Positions 15,334-21,182 of a stretch of DNA of 21,182 bases are shown here, one piece after another. How positions within the stretch are numbered: position 1 is the first letter of the stretch; each line of letters starts with the position of its first letter. Source of the stretch: an uncultured Dysgonomonas sp. (lineage in GTDB: Bacteria; Bacteroidota; Bacteroidia; Bacteroidales; Dysgonomonadaceae); NCBI RefSeq assembly GCF_934668725.1, contig NZ_CAKUOF010000028.1:1-21182 (forward strand), given 5' to 3'. The notes under the pieces were generated by a model. That model was not told the origin of the DNA, made no database searches, and saw only the letters and a list, made by a program, of their open reading frames with translations. Made by a program: the position numbers and the translations under genes.

Positions 15334-16698
15334 TTATATAGGTTTTATATTTGTGTAAAGACGTTTGTAACTATTAAAATTTATAGTACCCAGCTTGTCA
15401 TGTATTGGTTGATAACTGAAATACCAGCCATCTGATTTTCCGGCCCATCCCCAATTACAGTGAAGAAGATTTCCTTGCATTCTATATCTGTTTAAGGAGT
15501 GTTTTAAATGATCATCTCCACCTACTATAACCGCTGATTGATATTTCCATCTTTCTTGAACTAAAACAGCATCTATAACCCAAATGTGTCCCCCTTTATC
15601 GCTTTGTGCGGAAAATAGAACAGGTCTGTTGTTATTTTTAATTTCATCACGTATTAATGTTGCACTTTTTCCATTGTCTAAAAAGGTGTAATTGGAGGTG
15701 TAGCCCAAGCTGCTTAATCCAATTTGATCATTTAGTACAGGAGTGCTTCCTGAGTTTTTTATTGGATCAAATTTGGTACTTGCGGCTTTTGCTATATCAT
15801 ATAATAAACGAGAAACTTCCTGTGAAGCTTGATAATTTGTAGAAAGGATTTTATCTGAAGCGGTAATTAAATCCCAATTATATTTGGTCGGTTTTTTGTG
15901 AAATGCCATTACTTGACCAACAGCGACCGGATAACAGCCTATCTGAACCCTTTCATTCGGATTTGCTGTCGTAAAAACAGGTACAAGATTATTATAAGGC
16001 TTACCTTGATCCCATTTTGTAGGAACATACGCACTTATTATTTCCATCTTATCTATAGGATCATAAAATATCCAACTATAAGGTTTTGTATAATTTTCAA
16101 TCTCCCATTCAGTTAGCCAGCGAACAAATTCTTCACCAGAGACTTGTAAACTGAAAATATTATCCCAACCTGGTTGCCAATATTCAGAATAGGTACTTGC
16201 TTGTTCCGATATCGCCGTAGATAAGTAGGCCAGTTCTCTAAATTGCAAGGCTAATGCCTTATTGTAAATGGTATCTGAAATAGATCCATATGGAGCATAA
16301 GCTACAACCTGGTCTATTGTTTGATCAAGAGCTACCACTGCATAACCAAGCGTATTGTCCGGATTCTCCAAAGTTAGTTCATAAATAGGCAGTTCATTTT
16401 GGGCAGTAGAGTTTTTTAGAGTAGAACTGTTATTTGTGTATCCATAAACAGATGAGGTCGTTTTTTTTACAGATTTAATTACGGGAGAAGTAATGGTTGA
16501 CCTTGTTTGTAAATCTTCACCCATCTTATTAATAAATTGAGTGAAAGTTTGGATTGCTTTGTATTCGGCACTTATTTCAGGGTTAGTAGAAATACAGTTA
16601 TCTCCAGTTTCATCCTCCATCTCATTTTTGCTGCATGATATACAGAATATCATTAATACAGGTAGTACTTGTAAAAGAAGTTTGATTGTTTTCTTCAT
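15334..16698 (-). CDS. C10 family (streptopain-like) cysteine protease precursor, lipoprotein
   Basis: The 454-residue product has a lipoprotein-type signal (FCISC, Cys22 most likely). Residues about 40-225 form a propeptide of the Spi/inhibitor type, with LPIYELTLENPDNTLGYAVV at about 103-122 resembling the usual '...GFVIVSAD' propeptide region. The mature protease follows: PYNNLVP (234-240), active-site Cys255 in IGCYPVAVGQVMAFHKKP, His371 in GGHIWVIDAV, and CNWGWAGKSDGWY (414-426) around the conserved Trp. These match the streptopain Cys-His dyad and oxyanion-hole region, although the residues after Cys (Tyr-Pro) differ from the usual Val-Ala. The protein is secreted and probably tethered at the outer membrane. 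Its substrate is unknown. It forms an operon with the small lipoprotein gene 3 bases downstream. Confidence 0.92.
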   Translation of the reverse strand: MKKTIKLLLQVLPVLMIFCISCSKNEMEDETGDNCISTNPEISAEYKAIQTFTQFINKMGEDLQTRSTITSPVIKSVKKTTSSVYGYTNNSSTLKNSTAQNELPIYELTLENPDNTLGYAVVALDQTIDQVVAYAPYGSISDTIYNKALALQFRELAYLSTAISEQASTYSEYWQPGWDNIFSLQVSGEEFVRWLTEWEIENYTKPYSWIFYDPIDKMEIISAYVPTKWDQGKPYNNLVPVFTTANPNERVQIGCYPVAVGQVMAFHKKPTKYNWDLITASDKILSTNYQASQEVSRLLYDIAKAASTKFDPIKNSGSTPVLNDQIGLSSLGYTSNYTFLDNGKSATLIRDEIKNNNRPVLFSAQSDKGGHIWVIDAVLVQERWKYQSAVIVGGDDHLKHSLNRYRMQGNLLHCNWGWAGKSDGWYFSYQPIHDKLGTINFNSYKRLYTNIKPI

Positions 16699-17078
16699 AA
16701 TTTAATTTGAATTAGAGTTTATGTTATTTGAGTTTTTGGTCTGATAGGTATCGATTGGTTATTTGTGATCTTATGTTTTTGGGATACTTTAAGTATGTAA
16801 TTGTAGCTTTTTCTGTTCTGTAATTTGCTGATAAACAGTTTTTTTTGGTATGCTATTGGGGACTTAGTTTATTTGTCGTATTAAGAATATGTTTTTTTGT
16901 TAAACTTGTGCTGTTATATAATATATAACGGATTAAGCCAGCCTAACGCACGATCAATATGTATTTTATGATCTATTTTAAATTAAATTCTTCGACAAAA
17001 AACAGTGCCAGCAAATTAAAAGCATTAACTTTTATTTTGCTGGCACTGTCTGCTTCGATGAGCAATACGTATAAGGTT
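16699..17078. other. Intergenic region upstream of the C10 protease gene
   Basis: The 380 bases are strongly biased: the plus strand is T/G-rich (repeated TTTTTG words), so the minus strand is A/C-rich. I see no TAnnTTTG box reading toward the protease gene. Two short AT palindromes occur: 16784-16796 (ATACTT-T-AAGTAT) and 16913-16929 (GTTATATA-A-TATATAAC). The right end holds the terminator of the neighbouring operon. No gene is evident. Confidence 0.5.
16997..17049 (-). terminator. Rho-independent terminator of the ECF sigma operon
   Basis: Arms 17002-17022 and 17029-17049 form a 21-bp stem with a single mismatch (core CAGTGCCAGCAAA) around a 6-base loop. On the minus strand it is followed by six T (plus-strand A at 16997-17002). 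It lies 30 bases after the DUF4252-like gene. Confidence 0.93.
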
Positions 17079-18203
17079 TTAATTGGCTTTTCGTGCCCTC
17101 TCTTCGGCTTCGCGGGCTCTTTGTTCCGCCCTTCTGGCTCTCTCTTCTGCTCTTTTCGCTCTTTCTTCAGCCCTTAGCTGTGCCTCTTCGGCTCTTTGTT
17201 GTCTATCGTTAGCTCTCTCTTCGGCTCTCTTTTGAGTTTCCTCTGCTCTTTTCTGTGCTTCAATAGCAATTCTTTGAGCTTGCTCATTTCTTTTCTGAGC
17301 TTCTTTTATTCTCATATTCAACTCAGCTTCACTAAGCCTGTTAGATGTACTTGTGTTTATAGTCGTATTAATGTGCACGCCATTCTTACTCTGATTGGCA
17401 ATATTTTTGATATCCTGAACGGTAAAATTACCTAAAAACCTTATAATACTTGCGTCACTGCCATCTTCTGTTACCATAAGCATCTCCGACCCTGTATTCG
17501 ATTTATTCTTTCTCACATAAAACGCCGTTCTTGAATCACTGTCTTTTAGAAGCATAAGCGTCTCATAATTACCACTCTTTAGTAAGTCTTCGGATACATA
17601 GATTAAACGTCTTGATGCCGATGCCTCTTCTGCCGAATATATTTCTAGAGATTCCAGTTTTCCTGCAATATTTCCGATATCGACTCCCGGCATGTCCATC
17701 TTAGGCATCATACCCAGCATGGTTTTGGAAATATATACAACCTCAATACCTTTTGTATTGGATAGCTGTTTAAATATATCATTATTCTGTGGAGTCTCAG
17801 TTGTTGTATATGAATAGGAAAGACTTTCCCCACTTTCGGAAGACTTACCGGAAGTATAGGCATATACATACTTATTGGCACTGTTACTGTCGCTTACCTC
17901 AATACTTATTCCGGGACGAGCGCTGCTCACTGTTATATTACTTAAGTCTAAATCTTTTAAGCTTGATAAATTTTCAAACTCGCTTAGATTTATAATACTA
18001 TATATATTATCCGGATTAACATTTATGTCAGTTGTCATATCTTCCTGATTAATATACATATTACTCATATCTGCCGACAATGTCGCCAATTCATTTGATA
18101 CATCGGCCTGCAAACTTTCCAGATCTATTTTTATTTCCGACTGTGCTTTGCTGAGTGATATCGACGAAATTGTAATTGTTAGTAATACTATTAGCTTTTT
18201 CAT
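17079..18203 (-). CDS. Secreted DUF4252-like protein with C-terminal charged heptad helix
   Basis: The 374-residue product has a signal peptide (1-20, SKA/Q). Residues about 20-145 are Ser/Asp-rich with no recognised domain. Residues about 143-272 match the DUF4252 pattern (FKQLSNTKGIEVVYISKTML, then two alpha/beta halves and FTVQDIKNIA). From about 290 to the end is a very charged, Ala-rich helix with repeated RAEERAK-type heptads. DUF4252 proteins are commonly encoded beside ECF sigma factors in Bacteroidales, and their function is not known to me. The start overlaps the anti-sigma stop by 4 bases (ATGA), so translation is coupled. It is probably periplasmic, part of the output or sensing arm of the sigma system. 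The charged tail is unusual for the family as I know it. Confidence 0.8.
   Translation of the reverse strand: MKKLIVLLTITISSISLSKAQSEIKIDLESLQADVSNELATLSADMSNMYINQEDMTTDINVNPDNIYSIINLSEFENLSSLKDLDLSNITVSSARPGISIEVSDSNSANKYVYAYTSGKSSESGESLSYSYTTTETPQNNDIFKQLSNTKGIEVVYISKTMLGMMPKMDMPGVDIGNIAGKLESLEIYSAEEASASRRLIYVSEDLLKSGNYETLMLLKDSDSRTAFYVRKNKSNTGSEMLMVTEDGSDASIIRFLGNFTVQDIKNIANQSKNGVHINTTINTSTSNRLSEAELNMRIKEAQKRNEQAQRIAIEAQKRAEETQKRAEERANDRQQRAEEAQLRAEERAKRAEERARRAEQRAREAEERARKAN
17091..17195 (-). repeat. Tandem 21-bp (heptad) repeats coding for RAEERAK-like units
   Basis: Residues 337-371 of the DUF4252-like protein are five consecutive heptads: RAEEAQL, RAEERAK, RAEERAR, RAEQRAR, EAEERAR. 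Less regular copies continue upstream to about residue 300. The DNA repeats are diverged in third positions, so this is an established coding repeat, not a recent expansion. Confidence 0.85.
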
Positions 18204-18718
18204 AACTGTACGTCTTTATCTATAATGTCGTTTACTTTTTCCACTTGTTGAATACCTTTATTTAGTTTTCCTGATACCAAAAGTAAAGTTTTCTGGGTTT
18301 CAATGTATGCCTTTTCCGGATCGGAAAAAGTATCCACTAGCATTTGATTCTTAATTTTGTTATTTTCAAAGTAGGCAAAAATACCGGCAGACAACATGAT
18401 AAGAATACTGGCAGCAATGCTTATAGCCCATCTCCATGTTTTGTTCATTTGTTTGATAGGTAAAGCAATACGTTGTGCTTGTGTATTTTTTTCGTTCTTT
18501 GCGAGATTGTCAATCAGTGTATTTAGCTTTTCCTCTAAATGCATAGGGGCATTATCTTCCTGTGGCGAATATAATTGCAGGAATATTCGTTTTTCGGGAA
18601 TCATATCTTCGGGAATATTTCCTTCAGAAAAGAACTCGTAAAGCATTCTTTCTTCTTCCCGAGAGGTCTCACCTTCGTAAAACGAATGAAGTAACTTATT
18701 TATATCTTTAATATCCAT
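18200..18718 (-). CDS. Single-span anti-sigma-like membrane protein
   Basis: The 172-residue product has an N-terminal cytoplasmic part (MDIKDINKLLHSFYEGETSREEERMLYEFFSEG) with the short-helix layout of anti-sigma N termini, one transmembrane segment at about 96-117 (WAISIAASILIMLSAGIFAYF), and a periplasmic tail with DPEKAYIETQKTLLLVSGKLNKG, a pattern common in Bacteroidales proteins encoded after ECF sigma genes. It has no cysteine, so it is not a zinc-binding ZAS anti-sigma factor. It overlaps the sigma gene by 11 bases and the DUF4252-like gene by 4 bases, showing one translationally coupled operon. Its likely role is to hold the ECF sigma factor at the inner membrane until an envelope signal arrives. 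Function is inferred from topology and context. Confidence 0.8.
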   Translation of the reverse strand: MDIKDINKLLHSFYEGETSREEERMLYEFFSEGNIPEDMIPEKRIFLQLYSPQEDNAPMHLEEKLNTLIDNLAKNEKNTQAQRIALPIKQMNKTWRWAISIAASILIMLSAGIFAYFENNKIKNQMLVDTFSDPEKAYIETQKTLLLVSGKLNKGIQQVEKVNDIIDKDVQL

Positions 18719-19211
18719 AGTTGTAACTATTAAATAGTTCTCTGATTTTTTTTCTGGCTCTTGACATCAGTACTCTTACATTAACACTGGTTAAGCCCAT
18801 AATTTCTTCTATTTCCTCGTTCGAATAATCATCAAAGTGCCTTAATTTTATAATCTTCCGCTGTTGTTCAGGCAAAAGATCTATGATAGTTTCTATATGC
18901 TTAATTTCATCAATGGTTTCAATCTCATCCGATAATACCTGCTGGTCAGAAATAACAGTATCTTCTGTTGACTGAAACAAATGTTTCTTTTTTGTCCTTA
19001 AAAAATCGAGACATAAATTACGCAACAAAATTACACAATATGCTTCACTATTCTCAATCCGTATCAGTTCATCCCGTTTATTCCATAATTTAATATAAGC
19101 CTCCTGTACAACATCTTCGGCGTCGCAAGCATCTTCAAGAAGCCTGTATGCAACCCTGTACAGCTTTTGATGATAAGGAATATATTTTTCTTTGAATGTT
19201 ATAGCATCCAT
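18708..19211 (-). CDS. ECF-family RNA polymerase sigma factor
   Basis: The 167-residue product shows both sigma-70 ECF domains. Region 2 is at about 8-75, with DAEDVVQEAYIKLWNKRDEL (30-49) and the region 2.4 segment ending NLCLDFLRTKKK. Region 4 is at about 111-158, with LPEQQRKIIKLRHFDDYSNE and the helix-turn-helix MGLTSVNVRVLMSRARKKIRE. Length is typical. It directs RNA polymerase to a small regulon; the first candidate target is its own operon. It is the first gene of the three-gene unit with the anti-sigma-like and DUF4252-like genes. Start is Met at 19211; the upstream region holds a -7 box and an inverted repeat. Confidence 0.94.
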   Translation of the reverse strand: MDAITFKEKYIPYHQKLYRVAYRLLEDACDAEDVVQEAYIKLWNKRDELIRIENSEAYCVILLRNLCLDFLRTKKKHLFQSTEDTVISDQQVLSDEIETIDEIKHIETIIDLLPEQQRKIIKLRHFDDYSNEEIEEIMGLTSVNVRVLMSRARKKIRELFNSYNYGY

Positions 19212-19272
19212 TTAGTATGGAATATTTTACTACCGTATGTTATACTAATAAATGTCACTTTATATTAAAGAC

Positions 19273-19295
19273 GTAACAAGAGAATAAAATGTTAC
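19273..19295. promoter_or_regulatory. Inverted repeat GTAACA-N11-TGTTAC upstream of the ECF sigma gene
   Basis: GTAACA (19273-19278) and TGTTAC (19290-19295) are a perfect 6-bp inverted repeat with an 11-base spacer, 62-84 bases before the sigma start. On the minus strand it also reads TGTAAC-N17-CGTC, which resembles an ECF-type -35/-10 pair and could be an autoregulatory promoter. Confidence 0.4.
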
Positions 19296-19301
19296 ACCCC
19301 T

Positions 19302-19309
19302 CAAATATA
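19302..19309 (-). promoter_or_regulatory. -7 box for the ECF sigma operon
   Basis: The minus strand reads TATATTTG, a perfect TAnnTTTG match, about 90 bases before the sigma start codon and only 20 bases from the divergent guaA box. No clear -33 TTTG is present. Confidence 0.45.
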
Positions 19310-19329
19310 AAATTTAATAATAATCTTTT

Positions 19330-19337
19330 TATCTTTG
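19330..19337 (+). promoter_or_regulatory. -7 box for guaA
   Basis: TATCTTTG is a perfect match to the Bacteroidota -7 consensus, 32 bases before the chosen guaA start. It lies downstream of an in-frame ATG at 19289, so that ATG cannot be the start on this transcript. Confidence 0.7.
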
Positions 19338-19369
19338 TGTGCATAAAAGAATTAATCAAAAACTTCTCT

Positions 19370-20887
19370 ATGCTCGAAAAGATTATTATCCTCGATTTTG
19401 GTTCACAAACCACCCAGTTAATTGGTCGCCGAGTTCGCGAACTGAATACATATTGCGAAATAGTTCCTTATAACAAGTTTCCCAAAGATGATACTACCGT
19501 AAAAGGAGTGATATTATCAGGCAGCCCTTTCTCTGTGAATGATAAAGACGCATTTAAAGCCGATTTGTCAGAAATCAGAAAAAAATATCCGGTATTGGGT
19601 ATTTGTTACGGAGCACAATTTTTGGCACACACCTCGGAAGGAAAAGTCGAAAAAGGCGATTCGCGTGAATATGGAAGAGCACATTTAGTATCTATGGAGC
19701 AAGATCCATTGTTTGATGGTATCGCGAAAGGATCACAAGTTTGGATGTCTCATGGAGATACGATAACAGTATTGCCTTCTAATTTTGATATAATCGCAAG
19801 TACCGAAGATGTAAAAGCTGCTGCGTATAAAATACAAGGAGAGCAAACTTGGGGAGTACAATTCCATCCCGAAGTATTTCATACAGTAGATGGAACTAAG
19901 CTGTTAAATAATTTCCTGAATATCTGTGGTTGTAAAAAAGATTGGACACCCGCTTCCTTTATAGAATCGACGGTTGCCGAATTGAAAGCTCAATTGGGTA
20001 ATGACAAAGTTATACTTGCTCTTTCGGGAGGAGTAGATTCGTCTGTAACGGCTGTATTATTGAATAAGGCAATCGGTAAAAACCTAACTTGTGTGTTTGT
20101 AGACCATGGCTTGTTGCGTAAAAACGAATTCGAGAGAGTTCAGAAAGACTATGAGCATCTGGGATTAAATGTAATAGGAGTTAATGTCAAAGATAAATTC
20201 TACAAAGCATTGGCTGGAGTTTCCGATCCGGAAGAAAAAAGAAAAATTATAGGAAAAGGTTTTATTGATGTCTTTGATGAAGAGGCTCATAAACTGAAAG
20301 ATATAAAGTGGTTAGGGCAAGGTACCATCTATCCTGATATTATTGAATCTTTGTCGATCACAGGTACTGTAATAAAATCACACCATAATGTAGGGGGGCT
20401 TCCCGAAAAAATGAATCTTAAATTAGTAGAGCCATTACGCCTGCTATTCAAAGATGAAGTACGTAGGGTGGGGTTGGAGCTTGGTATGATGGAACATCTT
20501 ATCAAACGTCATCCATTTCCGGGTCCCGGACTAGGTATACGTGTATTGGGAGATATTACGGCCGAAAAAGTCGAAATACTTCAAAATGCAGATGATATAT
20601 ATATGAAGATGTTGAACGAATATCATCTCTATGATAAAGTATGGCAAGCAGGAGCAATTCTTCTACCTGTAAAATCAGTAGGGGTAATGGGCGATGAACG
20701 TACCTATGAGTTTACGATTGCACTGCGTGCTGTAACATCAACGGATGCGATGACTGCAGACTGGGCACATCTTCCATACGAGTTCCTTGCAAAAGTTTCA
20801 AATGAGATTATCAATAAAGTGAAAGGTGTGAATCGTGTAGTATATGATATATCATCTAAACCACCTGCAACTATAGAGTGGGAGTAA
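19370..20887 (+). CDS. guaA: GMP synthase (glutamine-hydrolysing)
   Basis: The enzyme converts XMP, glutamine and ATP to GMP in the cytoplasm. The product is 505 residues when started at MLEKIIILDFGSQ (19370). An in-frame ATG at 19289 would add 27 residues absent from the family and lies upstream of the -7 box, so it was rejected. The class I glutamine amidotransferase domain (about 1-190) has Cys79 in GICYGAQ, His166 and Glu168 in FHPEV. The ATP-pyrophosphatase domain has the P-loop LSGGVDSS (218-225). The C-terminal dimerisation domain shows HPFPGPGLGIRVLG and ends in KPPATIEWE. All motifs are intact. It is monocistronic, divergent from the ECF operon, and followed by a strong terminator. 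It marks the return to core-genome content. Confidence 0.98.
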   Translation: MLEKIIILDFGSQTTQLIGRRVRELNTYCEIVPYNKFPKDDTTVKGVILSGSPFSVNDKDAFKADLSEIRKKYPVLGICYGAQFLAHTSEGKVEKGDSREYGRAHLVSMEQDPLFDGIAKGSQVWMSHGDTITVLPSNFDIIASTEDVKAAAYKIQGEQTWGVQFHPEVFHTVDGTKLLNNFLNICGCKKDWTPASFIESTVAELKAQLGNDKVILALSGGVDSSVTAVLLNKAIGKNLTCVFVDHGLLRKNEFERVQKDYEHLGLNVIGVNVKDKFYKALAGVSDPEEKRKIIGKGFIDVFDEEAHKLKDIKWLGQGTIYPDIIESLSITGTVIKSHHNVGGLPEKMNLKLVEPLRLLFKDEVRRVGLELGMMEHLIKRHPFPGPGLGIRVLGDITAEKVEILQNADDIYMKMLNEYHLYDKVWQAGAILLPVKSVGVMGDERTYEFTIALRAVTSTDAMTADWAHLPYEFLAKVSNEIINKVKGVNRVVYDISSKPPATIEWE

Positions 20888-20914
20888 ATGAGCGTTATTA
20901 TAATGATTGAATAT

Positions 20915-20954
20915 AAAAAAGAGAAGCCGATTTTATAATCGGCTTCTCTTTTTT
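20915..20954 (+). terminator. Rho-independent terminator of guaA
   Basis: Arms 20915-20931 and 20938-20954 are a perfect 17-bp inverted repeat (core GAGAAGCCGAT) with a 6-base loop, ending in six T. It starts 28 bases after the guaA stop. The A-run on the other side makes it potentially two-way. Confidence 0.95.
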
Positions 20955-20955
20955 A

Positions 20956-21182
20956 TTCAGATCTAGCGATAAATTCATTGAAGACAAAATAAATTTCTCT
21001 CATATTTGTTGATTTTTTATCTGTTTTTCTCAAAATAAATAAGGGTTGAAATAACTACAAACTCTTATCAATAGTAGGATCTCATACATTTTGAAAATTT
21101 TCCTCAAAAATAATTTATGTTATAAAACACTGTTTGTATAGCAGTTAAGGATATCACGTAAAAAACTTTCAAAAAAAGTCTA
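20956..21182. other. AT-rich right end without recognisable features
   Basis: I see no open frame with protein-like character, no tRNA, and no clear promoter box in these 227 bases. They probably lead into the next gene beyond the window. Confidence 0.5.

Noticed and set aside
16784..16929. Two AT-rich palindromes upstream of the C10 protease as operators
   Set aside because: Short AT-only palindromes are expected by chance in such AT-rich DNA and no promoter box could be placed beside them; noted only in the intergenic entry.
17091..17340. Repetitive T/C-rich stretch considered as a CRISPR-like or satellite array
   Set aside because: The 21-bp period is explained by coding heptads of the DUF4252-like protein; there are no uniform repeats with unique spacers.
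19289..19369. In-frame N-terminal extension of guaA from an ATG at 19289
   Set aside because: The added residues are not part of GuaA, and a perfect -7 promoter box (19330-19337) lies inside the extension; MLEKIIILDFGSQ at 19370 is the family's normal start.
1..21182. Search for tRNA, rRNA, insertion sequences, integrases or attachment repeats
   Set aside because: No cloverleaf-like sequence, transposase or recombinase motif, or terminal inverted repeat pair was seen on either strand.

Overview
The window looks like a chromosomal segment of a Bacteroidota member, most likely order Bacteroidales. The evidence is a SusC/SusD pair, a SusR-like transmembrane regulator, several TAnnTTTG-type -7 promoter boxes, almost no Shine-Dalgarno sequences, AT-rich intergenic DNA and a GuaA of the expected type. 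A Dysgonomonas-like relative would fit the base composition and gene content, but the genus is a guess.

Positions 1-14820 are a polysaccharide utilisation locus (PUL). The minus-strand operon runs from about 7526 leftwards: a small lipoprotein (DUF5004-like), a secreted tandem beta-sandwich protein (SusE/F position), SusC, SusD, and a GH99/GH71-like glycosidase cut by the left edge. Next to it (7751-9361, minus) is a SusR-type regulator with signal peptide, TPR-like sensor, one membrane span and a C-terminal helix-turn-helix. Divergent from the regulator are plus-strand GH97, GH76 and GH125 enzymes. GH76 (endo-alpha-1,6-mannanase type), GH125 (exo-alpha-1,6-mannosidase type) and a GH99-like enzyme together point to a fungal alpha-1,6-mannan backbone. 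The GH97 carries the retaining-subfamily Asp, so alpha-galactosyl side chains (galactomannan of the fission-yeast kind) are the favoured decoration. A 24-bp perfect inverted repeat (14770-14819) closes the locus and separates it from the convergent operon.

Positions 14875-16698 (minus) hold a two-gene unit: a lipid-anchored C10 (streptopain-like) cysteine protease precursor and, 3 bases downstream, a small lipoprotein that may be its inhibitor. A 380-bp intergenic stretch follows, ending in a strong minus-strand terminator.

Positions 17079-19211 (minus) are a tightly overlapping three-gene signalling operon: ECF sigma factor, single-span anti-sigma-like protein, and a secreted DUF4252-like protein with an unusual highly charged heptad-repeat helix at its C terminus. 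Positions 19370-20887 (plus) encode housekeeping guaA, with its own -7 box and a textbook terminator. The last ~230 bases contain nothing I can identify.

The most interesting items are the GH99-like active site with Asp in place of the first catalytic Glu, the regulatory repeats around the SusR-like gene (a 10-bp direct repeat with 21-bp period and two palindromes at promoters), the protease/putative inhibitor pair, and the DUF4252-charged helix protein.
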